Assembly (NCBI GenBank): GCA_009780915.1
Contig: WQZD01000012.1
Span: 1 to 64,000 of the forward strand
DNA length: 64,000 nucleotides
Direction of reading: 5' to 3'
DNA from: Propionibacteriaceae bacterium
GTDB taxonomy: Bacteria > Actinomycetota > Actinomycetes > Propionibacteriales > Propionibacteriaceae
Numbering within the stretch: the stretch's first letter is position 1; every line of letters starts with the position of its first letter. A program made the translations under genes and the position numbers. Under the pieces are notes generated by a model. The model had not been told where the DNA came from, made no database searches, and saw nothing but the letters and a program-made list of their open reading frames with translations. Below are positions 51,424 to 59,772 of the stretch, piece after piece.

Positions 51424-52834
51424 GGAAGATCCGCCTCGGGTTGACGGCCACCAAGTCGTGGATGGTCTCCAGCGCCTCGTCGTCTTCCAACCGGTGCTCG
51501 GCGACCAGTTCGGCCAGGTGGACGCTGTCCAGCCGCCGGGACATGTCATGGCGGGCCGGGATCGACAAGAACGCCCTCGTGTCGTCGATGAAACCCGAGG
51601 TGCGGGAGAAACCGGCCGTCTCGGACACGGCCTGCCGATACCGTTTGATCGAGTCGGGGGCGTCCGCGAACCACCACGGCACACCGATGTACACGCTCGG
51701 ATAGAACCCCGCCAATGGCGCCAGCTCACGGGCGAAGACCGTCTCGTCGACGGTGAACAGGACCAACGTGAATCCTGGGCAGGTCCCGAACGCGTCCAAC
51801 AACGGGTGCAGCGACCTGGTGAACTCGACGGCGATGGGGATGTCGCACCCGACGTCGGGGCCGAAGTCCCGCAGCGTCTGGGTGTGATGATTGCGATAGA
51901 TGGCAGGGTGCAGCGTCATGGTCAGGCCGTCCTCGGTGGACATACGCGCCTGCTCGAAGAGCATGGTCTGTTGCAGAGCCTTGGCCTGTTCCGCGGTGGC
52001 CGCGCCGGACATCGCCCGGGCGTACACCTTCTCGGCCTCCCTGACAGGCAAGGGCAAGGTCTGCACGTCGAGGTGGGCGTGGTCGCTGGACACCGCCCCA
52101 TGGGCCTTGAAGTACGCCCTTCTGTTCTCCATGGCCTCGACCCACCCGGCGTACGTCGAGGTGTCCACACCGGCCACCTCGCCCAACCGAGCCACGTCCG
52201 CCACCCACTGCCCACTCGCCGGTTCCAAATACCGGTCGGGACGGAAGGTCGGCGCGACGCGATGGTGGAAACTCGGGTCCTCAGCCAGACGGGCATGAGG
52301 GGCGAGGTCATCGCACGGGTCGTCGGTCGTCGCCATGAACTCGATGTCGAACTGATCCATGAGGGCGCGAGGACGGAAACTCGGGTCCGCGATAGTCGCG
52401 GCGATCTGGTCGTACAGGGCATCAGCAGTGTCGGCCGACGGGCGCACATCGACGCCGAAGACGTCGACGAGCACCGATTCCATCCAGTACTTCATCGGCG
52501 TGCCCCGGAACAGGGGCCATCGCGAGCAGAAGATCCGCCATGCCCTACGTGACTCCTCGTCGCTCAGGCGCCGCTCGCCCGGGGGCACGCCCATGTCCGA
52601 CAGGGGGACCCCATCGGCGTGCAGCAGACGATTGATGTAATGATCGGGGCTGAGCAGCAGGCTCACTGGGTCATGGAAGGGGAGGTCGTCGGCGATCCAC
52701 GCCGGTGGGACATGCCCGTGCGGGGAGAGGATCGGAAGGTCCTTCACCGACTCATAGAGTCGACGTGCGACCTGACGCACGCCGGGGTCCGGCGGGAACA
52801 GGCGATCCGCATGCAAATGCAGTGGCGAGGACAT
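51416..52834 (-). CDS. uxaC: Glucuronate isomerase
   Basis: 472 aa. SPHGHVPPAWIADDLPF (metal-binding histidines), WPLFRGTPMKYWM, FMATTDDPCDDL, FKAHGAVSSDHAHLD and the C-terminal ARHDMSRR...NPRRIF are uronate isomerase signatures. Converts glucuronate to fructuronate. First gene of the uxaC-uxuB operon, divergent from a LacI regulator. Confidence 0.95.
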   Translation of the reverse strand: MSSPLHLHADRLFPPDPGVRQVARRLYESVKDLPILSPHGHVPPAWIADDLPFHDPVSLLLSPDHYINRLLHADGVPLSDMGVPPGERRLSDEESRRAWRIFCSRWPLFRGTPMKYWMESVLVDVFGVDVRPSADTADALYDQIAATIADPSFRPRALMDQFDIEFMATTDDPCDDLAPHARLAEDPSFHHRVAPTFRPDRYLEPASGQWVADVARLGEVAGVDTSTYAGWVEAMENRRAYFKAHGAVSSDHAHLDVQTLPLPVREAEKVYARAMSGAATAEQAKALQQTMLFEQARMSTEDGLTMTLHPAIYRNHHTQTLRDFGPDVGCDIPIAVEFTRSLHPLLDAFGTCPGFTLVLFTVDETVFARELAPLAGFYPSVYIGVPWWFADAPDSIKRYRQAVSETAGFSRTSGFIDDTRAFLSIPARHDMSRRLDSVHLAELVAEHRLEDDEALETIHDLVAVNPRRIFHV

Positions 52835-52968
52835 AGGTCCATTATGGACACAGGCGCTGACACAACGGTTCCTCCGTGGCAAAAGTTTCCTTCCAATTCC
52901 TCCTGGGTGGAAAAATACCCCCTCTCACCCGTTGCCATGTGTTGCCGCCCCCTTGTAGAGTGACCTAT
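52835..52968. promoter_or_regulatory. Divergent promoter region of uxaC and LacI gene
   Basis: 134 bp between divergent starts. TAGAGT lies 7 nt before the GTG of the LacI-type gene, a leaderless-type start. I see no perfect LacI palindrome, but this region must hold the operators for both genes. Confidence 0.5.
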
Positions 52969-53985
52969 GTGACACACGAGATCGCCGATCGCCCGGTTAC
53001 CATTTATGAAGTCGCAGTCGCTGCGGGGGTCAGTCCCTCCACCGTGTCCCGTACCTTCTCCCGCCCGGGGAGGGTGTCGGTACGCACGGCGGACCACGTG
53101 CGCAACGTCGCCGCCGAGATGGGGTACCGCGAGGACTCCATCTTCCGCCCCATCGCGAGCACACGCCACCGCACCATCGGCTTGGCCGTCGCCGACGTCA
53201 CCAACCCCTTCTATTTCGGCATCCTGCGCGGCGCCGAGGCCCAGGCCAACAAGTCCGACTACACGATGCTGCTGATGGACGCCCAGGAGTCCATCACCCG
53301 TGAGCGGGACAATCTGGATCGCATGCTCCCCCTCGTGGACGGGTTGATCGTCGCGTCGTCGCGGATGTCCGACACGGTGTTGAGGTCCATCGCGAAGAGC
53401 CATCCCGTCGTCGTCCTCAACCGTTTCGTCGGAGGGCTTCCCTCGGTGGTGCCCGACACCTCCCATGGCATGAACCAAGCCGTGGCCCATCTGCTCCAAC
53501 TCGGGCATTCCAACGTCCACTACCTCGCCGGGCCGGATGCCTCCTGGATCTCGGGGATGAGGTGGCTGTCCGTACGCGCGGCGGCCGCCTCCATGGGCTT
53601 CGTGGCCCATCGGGTCGGGCCGATCCTGCCCACCGTCGAGGGCGGCGCCACCGCGGCCAACCAGATCATCGCCCGGCGGGCCACAGCCGTCATCTGCTAC
53701 AACGACCTGATCGCCATGGGGCTGATGCGGGAACTCACCGTGCGGGGCTACTCCATCCCCGGCGACATCTCCGTCATCGGATGCGACAACATCTTCTCCT
53801 CCGACCTGGTCACCCCCTCGCTGACGACCATCGCCGCCCCCATGGGAGTCCTCGGCGACACGGCGGTCAAGCACATCGTGGCCATGCTCGCGGGAGCGCG
53901 ATCGCATTGGACCGCGCCCATCACCATTCCCGTGAAACTCATGACGCGCAACTCCACCGGCCCCTGCCCGAAGAAACGCGCCTGA
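52969..53985 (+). CDS. LacI-family regulator of uronate use
   Basis: 338 aa from the GTG at 52969. VTIYEVAVAAGVSPSTVSRTFSRPGRVSVRTADHV is the LacI helix-turn-helix with hinge; the periplasmic-binding-like effector domain follows, with VICYNDLIAMGLMREL and ISVIGCDNI. Divergence from uxaC-uxuB suggests it represses them, responding to a uronate intermediate. Confidence 0.9.
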   Translation: MTHEIADRPVTIYEVAVAAGVSPSTVSRTFSRPGRVSVRTADHVRNVAAEMGYREDSIFRPIASTRHRTIGLAVADVTNPFYFGILRGAEAQANKSDYTMLLMDAQESITRERDNLDRMLPLVDGLIVASSRMSDTVLRSIAKSHPVVVLNRFVGGLPSVVPDTSHGMNQAVAHLLQLGHSNVHYLAGPDASWISGMRWLSVRAAAASMGFVAHRVGPILPTVEGGATAANQIIARRATAVICYNDLIAMGLMRELTVRGYSIPGDISVIGCDNIFSSDLVTPSLTTIAAPMGVLGDTAVKHIVAMLAGARSHWTAPITIPVKLMTRNSTGPCPKKRA

Positions 53986-54081
53986 GAGCACCTCTCCCAT
54001 ACGGGGAAACTCAGTGCAAACCGCCGCATGTCTCGCTGGCCATCGACAAGGATAGTGATCGACGACTCGCGAAGGAGACCT

Positions 54082-55521
54082 ATGCCCCACCAGGAAAGAA
54101 CCGCCCAGATCGGCGTGATCGGCATGGCCGTCATGGGCTCGAACCTCGCCCGCAACCTGGCCCGCCACGACATCTCCACGGTCATCTACAACCGCACCAC
54201 CGCCACGGCCCAGCAGGTCGCCGCCCGATTCCCCGAGGCCGACTTCATCGTGGCCACGACGCTGGAGGAGTTCGTCGCCAGCCTGGCCAGACCTCGACGC
54301 ATGATCCTCATGGTGCAGGCCGGGGCCGCCACCGACGCCACCATCGACGCGCTCACGCCGCTGTTGGACGAGGGCGACATCGTGGTGGACGGCGGAAACT
54401 CCTTCTTCCAGGACACACGTCGGCGCGAAGCCGCCCTGGCCCCGCTGGGCTTGCACTTCATGGGCGCCGGGATCTCGGGCGGCGAGGTCGGCGCCTTGGA
54501 GGGGCCGGCCATCATGCCCGGCGGCTCCGAGCACGCCTGGCGCCACGTCGGCCCCATCCTGGAGACCATCTCCGCGACCTTCGACGGCGAGCCGTGCTGC
54601 GCCCACATCGGCCCCGACGGGGCCGGGCACTTCGTGAAGATGGTCCACAACGGCATCGAGTACGCCGACATGGCGTTCATCGGCGAGGCGTACGACCTGC
54701 TGCGGGCGCTGGGCCGTACCGCCCAGCAGATCGCCGACATCTTCGCCGCCTGGAACACCACCGACCTGAGCTCCTACCTGATCGAGATCACGTCGACGGT
54801 CCTGCGCCAGGTGGACGCCGCCACCGGACAGCCCCTAGTGGACCGGATCCAGGACGCGGCCGGAATGAAAGGCACCGGCATCTGGACGGCGCAGGAGGCC
54901 CTGCGCCTGGGAGTGCCGGCCGCCTCGATCGCCGAGTCCGTGTTCGCCCGTGCCGTCTCGTCCTCCCCGGCCCTGCGTGAGGCGGGACGCGGCCTCAGCG
55001 GCCCCTCGCGTCGCGTCGACGTGGCCGACGAGCAGATGTTCATCGACCAGATCCGCCAAGCCCTGTGGGCTTCCAAGGTCGTGGCCTACGCCCAAGGGCT
55101 CCACGAGATCGAGGTCGCTTCCGGGGAGTACGGCTGGGACGTCGACCTCGCCAGCGTCGCTCGGATCTGGAGGGCCGGGTGCATCATCCGGGCTCGACTG
55201 CTCGACCGGATCGCGGACGAGTACGCGACCGGACACCCCGGGACCCTCGTGGCGGCCCCCTCCTTCGCCGCCGAGATGGCGGCGTGCCAGTCGGGATGGA
55301 GATCGGTGGTCTCCTGGGCCGTGGAGTCGGGCGTGCCCGTGCCCGGGTTCAGCTCGGCCGTGGCGTACTACGACCAGATCCGCTCCCCCCGCCTGAACGC
55401 CGCCCTGACCCAGGGGCTTCGGGACTTCTTCGGAGCGCACACCTACCGCCGGATCGACGCCCCGGGCAGTTTCCACACGCTCTGGAGTGGCGACCGCGGC
55501 GAAGTCAAGGTCGCCGACTAG
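54082..55521 (+). CDS. gnd: 6-phosphogluconate dehydrogenase (decarboxylating)
   Basis: 479 aa, ATG after GAAGGAG. GVIGMAVMGSNLARNLARH is the NADP-binding start, VDGGNSFFQDT and GAGISGGEVGALEGPAIMPGG surround the substrate site, and GHFVKMVHNGIEYADM contains the catalytic lysine. Long (UDP-type 6PGDH) form with GTGIWT. Oxidative pentose phosphate pathway. Confidence 0.96.
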   Translation: MPHQERTAQIGVIGMAVMGSNLARNLARHDISTVIYNRTTATAQQVAARFPEADFIVATTLEEFVASLARPRRMILMVQAGAATDATIDALTPLLDEGDIVVDGGNSFFQDTRRREAALAPLGLHFMGAGISGGEVGALEGPAIMPGGSEHAWRHVGPILETISATFDGEPCCAHIGPDGAGHFVKMVHNGIEYADMAFIGEAYDLLRALGRTAQQIADIFAAWNTTDLSSYLIEITSTVLRQVDAATGQPLVDRIQDAAGMKGTGIWTAQEALRLGVPAASIAESVFARAVSSSPALREAGRGLSGPSRRVDVADEQMFIDQIRQALWASKVVAYAQGLHEIEVASGEYGWDVDLASVARIWRAGCIIRARLLDRIADEYATGHPGTLVAAPSFAAEMAACQSGWRSVVSWAVESGVPVPGFSSAVAYYDQIRSPRLNAALTQGLRDFFGAHTYRRIDAPGSFHTLWSGDRGEVKVAD

Positions 55522-55531
55522 AGTTCTGCCA

Positions 55532-56308
55532 GTGTTGACTGTGGACGTATGGGCGTGGCTGTTCTTGGCAGCCCTCGCTCTGATCATCGGAGTGTCCAAG
55601 ACCTCCATCGCCGGCCTCGCCGCCTTGGCCGTGGCCGGGTTCGCTGTGGTGCTGCCAGCGAAAGAGTCCACGGCAGCCGTCCTCTTCCTCCTGATCACCG
55701 GAGACATCGTGGCCGTCGCCATCTATCACCATGCGGCCGACTGGGCGCTGTTGAAGAAGCTCCTGCCCTCGGTCGTCCCCGGGATCGTGATCGGGACTGT
55801 GTTCATGAGATTCGTCTCCGACCAGGTCCTGGTGATCTGCGTGGCCGCGAGCCTGTTCATCGCCGTGGGCCTGCAGATCGGCTTGCGAGTACGCGAGAGC
55901 CACGGGGTGGGCGGCGCGGAGCCGCCCGGGACCCCCACTCCTGAGGCCCGCTGGCCAGCCATCTCCGCCGGCGTCGCCGCCGGTTTCACCACCATGGTCG
56001 CCAACGCCGCCGGAGCGGTCATGAGCCTGTACCTGCTGGCCGTCAAGGCTGACAAAGTACGATTCGTCGCCACCGGCGCGTGGTTCTTCTTCCTGGTCAA
56101 TGTGACCAAGGTTCCGTTCTCCATCGGCCTGGGACTGGTCCACGTCCACACCCTGGTCTTGCTGGCGACCCTGATCCCCGCCGTCCTCGTGGGAACCTGG
56201 CTGGGACGGCGATTCCTGAAACTCCTGAATCAGCACGTGTTCGAGTGGGCGACCATCGCCTCGTCGGCCCTGTCCGCCGTGATCCTGCTCCTCAAAGGCG
56301 TGCTGTGA
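55532..56308 (+). CDS. TauE/SafE-family membrane permease
   Basis: About 258 aa starting at the GTG at 55532. Eight or so hydrophobic segments with GVSKTSIAGLAALAVAGFA near the start and VAAGFTTMVANAAGAVMSLYLL mid-chain, the paired motifs of TauE/SafE/TSUP exporters of sulfite, sulfoacetate or related anions. Starts 10 bp after gnd, so may be cotranscribed. Confidence 0.85.
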   Translation: MLTVDVWAWLFLAALALIIGVSKTSIAGLAALAVAGFAVVLPAKESTAAVLFLLITGDIVAVAIYHHAADWALLKKLLPSVVPGIVIGTVFMRFVSDQVLVICVAASLFIAVGLQIGLRVRESHGVGGAEPPGTPTPEARWPAISAGVAAGFTTMVANAAGAVMSLYLLAVKADKVRFVATGAWFFFLVNVTKVPFSIGLGLVHVHTLVLLATLIPAVLVGTWLGRRFLKLLNQHVFEWATIASSALSAVILLLKGVL

Positions 56309-56509
56309 TCATCCCTGCTCACCGAGATAGCGAGCTCGCACACCGACCTGGGGAAGAATCGACGCGGCCTGACGGTCGAAGGTGACGAACTCCTCCGCGC
56401 CCAACCATCGCCCCTGATGAGCGATAGCCGCCTGCCGCACATCATTAGCCACGGAGCATCGGACGAGGACATTCACATCCACGGCGACACTCACAATCGA
56501 CCAGCCCAT
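56309..56509 (-). pseudogene. VapC-type toxin with internal deletion
   Basis: 66 aa. The start (VAVDVNVLVRCSVANDVRQAAIA) is a PIN N-terminus and the end (GAEEFVTFDRQAASILPQVGVRARYL) is a PIN C-terminus. About 60-70 residues between them, including the glutamate region, are missing, with the frame kept. Overlaps the AbrB-type antitoxin gene. Toxicity is unlikely. Confidence 0.75.
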
Positions 56510-56742
56510 CCGTCAGCGATGACCTCGTTCATCTCTTCGATGGTGACTGGCCTATCGACACAGCCCTGGAAAATGCCACAGAAATCGTCAATCGATCCGC
56601 CCGGCTTGGCCGCTTCCACTTTCAACTCCCCCTCTGGAAGCATGTGAACCATGAGTTGATCCCCGGGCTTGACGCCCAGATGCCGCAGAATCTCTTTCTT
56701 CAGTGTGATCTGTCCCTTGGACGTCACTGTCAGCGTCGTCAT
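56491..56742 (-). CDS. vapB: AbrB/MazE-type antitoxin
   Basis: 83 aa. MTTLTVTSKGQITLKKEILRHLGVKPGDQLMV is the swapped-hairpin AbrB fold; the tail is acidic. GAGGAGG precedes the ATG. The partner toxin is deleted internally, so the antitoxin probably persists only as a regulator. Confidence 0.85.
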   Translation of the reverse strand: MTTLTVTSKGQITLKKEILRHLGVKPGDQLMVHMLPEGELKVEAAKPGGSIDDFCGIFQGCVDRPVTIEEMNEVIADGWAGRL

Positions 56743-56754
56743 GACAACCTCCTC

Positions 56755-56774
56755 GTAAGGAGATTACACCTTAC
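56755..56774. promoter_or_regulatory. Antitoxin operator inverted repeat
   Basis: GTAAGG (56755-56760) and CCTTAC (56769-56774) flank an 8-bp spacer upstream of the AbrB-type antitoxin, overlapping its promoter region. Confidence 0.5.
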
Positions 56775-56814
56775 TGGTATCACGCGTCCGCCACCCGAGA
56801 AGGGCCGGCTGGGC

Positions 56815-57657
56815 CTACTGGTACAAGGAGTACTGGTTCAGCGCTTCGCGTAGCTCGGGGGTCAGTTCCGTGGGTCGCCCGGCGGCGTCCGCGAACACGG
56901 CCACAGCGGCCGCTCGTGCGCAGATCGCCCCGGTGGCCGGATCGTCCACCTGCGAGGAGAACGTCACGGAGGTGGTGCCCAGGCGGGAGATGCCGGTCCG
57001 TACAACGTACGGATCCTTGCGGAAGTGGACCGGGCTCATGTACCAAGCGTCCTGACGGGCGAGCAGCCAGAGGTAGTCGGTGTTCTGCGTGGAGGTCATC
57101 CCTCTCAGCGGCGCGGCCGTGAAGGTGATCCTCCCCTCCTGCACGTAGTCGAAGATCATGGCGTTGTTGACGTACCCGTAGGCGTCCACGTCCGTCCACC
57201 GGACCCTCATCTCGGAGACCTTGGCGTGCTCGTTCATGTCCGACCACGCGATCTCGCGCAGCGGGTGCTCAGGGGTGACCATGGATGCGAACACGGTGTG
57301 CGCGTAGTCCGGCAAGGGACGCCGCGTACGGCCGGGGACGTCGTACCCCGACAGGGTCGTCCGGGCCACCGCCACCTCGCGCTGGTGCTGATAGAGCTGG
57401 TAGGCCAAGGTGACCGTCTCCTCGTCCACGGCGGTGACGGTGACGTCGACCTCCAGGGGCTCCTGGGAGAAGAAGACGGGCTGCAGGTACTCCATCTGGT
57501 TGCTGATCACGGAAAACCCGTCACGCAACAGTCGCTCGATGCCCAGTTCGTACAGGAAGTCGGCGCGGGCGTCTTGGAGATAGTCGATGTACCGCGCGTT
57601 GTTCACATGGCCCTGCGCGTCCAGGTCAGCCCATCGCAGGGGGACCTCAACTCGCAC
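56815..57657 (-). CDS. Double-hotdog acyl-CoA thioesterase
   Basis: 280 aa from a GTG overlapping the FadD stop. Two 4-hydroxybenzoyl-CoA-thioesterase-like halves: RWADLDAQGHVNNARYIDYLQDARADF and RWTDVDAYGYVNNAMIFDYVQEGRITF, each with the catalytic aspartate. Hydrolyses acyl-CoA. Translational coupling with FadD suggests control of the acyl-CoA pool. Confidence 0.9.
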   Translation of the reverse strand: MRVEVPLRWADLDAQGHVNNARYIDYLQDARADFLYELGIERLLRDGFSVISNQMEYLQPVFFSQEPLEVDVTVTAVDEETVTLAYQLYQHQREVAVARTTLSGYDVPGRTRRPLPDYAHTVFASMVTPEHPLREIAWSDMNEHAKVSEMRVRWTDVDAYGYVNNAMIFDYVQEGRITFTAAPLRGMTSTQNTDYLWLLARQDAWYMSPVHFRKDPYVVRTGISRLGTTSVTFSSQVDDPATGAICARAAAVAVFADAAGRPTELTPELREALNQYSLYQ

Positions 57658-59509
57658 TGGACGCCTCCTGGTGGTCGTCGAACAGGGCGTCCACGATCTC
57701 CTGGTGGGACGTGATGACGCGGTTGCGCTTGATCTTCAAGGACTCGGTCACCGCGCCCGTCTCCACCGTCAGCTCATGGTCGAGGATGGCGTACTGCTTG
57801 ACCGTCTCCCACTTCTCCAGGTGCGTGTTCGCCTTGACGACGAAACGGTCGATGGACCGGCGGATCTCAGGGAGCTGGGACAGTTCGGCGTACGTGGCGC
57901 GCGGGTGGCCGTGGTTCTTCCCCCACCTCATGAGGGAGTCCTTGTCCATGACGAGCAGCGCTCCGATGTACTTGTGGCCGTCGCCGACGGCGATCGCCTG
58001 CGAGATGTACGGGATGTTCGCCATGAGGGCGGCCTCCACCTTGGTGGGGGCGACGTACTTCCCACCGGAGGTCTTCATCAGATCCTTCTTGCGGTCGGTG
58101 ACGAACAACCGCCCCCGCTCGTCGAGGTATCCGATGTCGCCGGTGTGGAACCACTTGTCGGCGTCGATGGCCTCGGCTGTCGCCTCAGGGTTCTTGTGGT
58201 ACCCGTCCATCACGTTGGGCCCGCGGAAGAGGATCTCGCCGTCCTCGGCGATCTTCACCTCCATGCCGGGGATGGTCTCCCCCACACAGCCGAAGACCGG
58301 GTCGTTGTAGTGGTTGACCGCGTCCACGGTCGCGGCCTCGGTCAGGCCGTACCCCTCGACGACGATGATCCCTGCGGCGTAGAACCACTTCTGCACCTGC
58401 GGGCTCAACTTGGCCGCGCCCGAGATCATGAATCGGATGTTGCCGCCCATCTTCTCGCGCAGCTTGGAGAAGACCAACTTGTCGGCGAGCTTGAAACGCG
58501 CGTTCAAGACGGCGGGCATGGGCTTGCCCTCCAGGCGGTACGGGATGGCCTTGTAGCCGGTCGCGAAGGCCCAGTGGGCGATCACGCCCTGGATCCCACG
58601 GGAGGTGTCCCCGGTCAGCACGGCCCCACGGACCTTCTCGAAGATACGCGGCACGCCGCACATGAACGACGGCTTGACGATGGCGAGGTTCTCGGTGATG
58701 CGGTCGATGCGCCCGTCGATGGCGGTGCGGAAGCCGTACTTCACCTGGAAGGCCATCATCGACTTGCCGAAGGAGTGGGACAGCGGCAGCCAGAGGTACG
58801 CCAGCAGGTCGGAGGTGACCAGTTCCATCAACTCCACGGATTCGGCGAGGTACGTCCAGGCGCCGTGCTTGAGGCGCACGCCCTTGGGGCGGCCTGTCGT
58901 GCCGGACGTGTAGATCAGGGTGGCCAAGTGGTCGCGGGTGGTACGACCCACGGACTCGTCCACGCAACCGGGATGCTCGGCCAGATAAGCGCGTCCCTCG
59001 TCGAGGAAGTCCTCCCAGGCCATGACGCGGTCGCCGTCGGACTCCCCGTCCATGACGACGACGAGCGGGATGGTGTTCGTCAGCTCAGGATGGCCGGTGA
59101 CCTTCGCGGCCTGAGCGGCGTCCTCGGCGACGACGAGCTGAGAGTCGGAGTCGGACAAGATGAACGCGACGTCGTTGGTCTTGGTGTTGGGGTAGACGGT
59201 CGTGGTGGCGCACCCGGCCAGGGCGATGCCATAGTCGGCCAGGGCCCACTCGATCCTCGTCGCGGCGAGGATGCCGACGCGGTCCTCTTGGGCCAGTCCC
59301 CGGCCGATCAACGCGGCGGCGAAGGCGTACGCCTGCTCGCCCACCTCGGTCCAGGACATCTCCTGCCAGACCTCGTCTTTGTCCGGATACATGAAGGCCT
59401 GATCGTCAGGAGCGATCCTGATGCGCTCGACTAACATCGCGCCCAGAGATTGAGGCGATCGCGCGTAAATCTCGGCCTGCAATTCGGCGGTGCCTGCTGG
59501 CGTCTCCAT
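57647..59509 (-). CDS. fadD: Long-chain fatty acid-CoA ligase
   Basis: 620 aa, ATG after GAAGGAGAACAG. The AMP-binding motif YTSGTTGRPKGV, GYGLTEAA, WFHTGDIGYLDERGRL and DRKKDLMKTSGGKYVAP are all present, as in FadD15-like ligases. Activates fatty acids with ATP and CoA. A TetR-type palindrome lies upstream. Confidence 0.95.
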   Translation of the reverse strand: METPAGTAELQAEIYARSPQSLGAMLVERIRIAPDDQAFMYPDKDEVWQEMSWTEVGEQAYAFAAALIGRGLAQEDRVGILAATRIEWALADYGIALAGCATTTVYPNTKTNDVAFILSDSDSQLVVAEDAAQAAKVTGHPELTNTIPLVVVMDGESDGDRVMAWEDFLDEGRAYLAEHPGCVDESVGRTTRDHLATLIYTSGTTGRPKGVRLKHGAWTYLAESVELMELVTSDLLAYLWLPLSHSFGKSMMAFQVKYGFRTAIDGRIDRITENLAIVKPSFMCGVPRIFEKVRGAVLTGDTSRGIQGVIAHWAFATGYKAIPYRLEGKPMPAVLNARFKLADKLVFSKLREKMGGNIRFMISGAAKLSPQVQKWFYAAGIIVVEGYGLTEAATVDAVNHYNDPVFGCVGETIPGMEVKIAEDGEILFRGPNVMDGYHKNPEATAEAIDADKWFHTGDIGYLDERGRLFVTDRKKDLMKTSGGKYVAPTKVEAALMANIPYISQAIAVGDGHKYIGALLVMDKDSLMRWGKNHGHPRATYAELSQLPEIRRSIDRFVVKANTHLEKWETVKQYAILDHELTVETGAVTESLKIKRNRVITSHQEIVDALFDDHQEASSAS

Positions 59510-59528
59510 CTGTTCTCCTTCACTGAAA

Positions 59529-59544
59529 CCTACGGTGGCGTAGG
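59529..59544. promoter_or_regulatory. TetR-type operator before fadD
   Basis: CCTACGGTGGCGTAGG: 6-bp arms around GTGG, 20 bp before the fadD start. Such CTACG palindromes are common operators of TetR-family lipid regulators in actinobacteria; no regulator gene is adjacent. Confidence 0.6.
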
Positions 59545-59772
59545 TCACTCTACACACCCCCGGCGGTATGAACGCAAGTTCTCACATGCGACATGCCGCC
59601 ACGTGTCCCCATCCACGTACGGACAATCTACCGCGTGTGTCCAATCCGCGTTACCATTTCGTGACATTTGGTCCATGCGAGTCGCCGCACCAGGCCTTCC
59701 TGGCCGCGTCGGACCTGCCCCGCCGACCGGGGCGGACGGACGTGGCTCCAGCGTTCGTGGATTCATGGGAAA

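Noticed and set aside
57587..59434. 615-codon plus-strand frame opposite fadD
   Set aside because: Shadow of fadD; valine/aspartate/glycine-rich with no domain.
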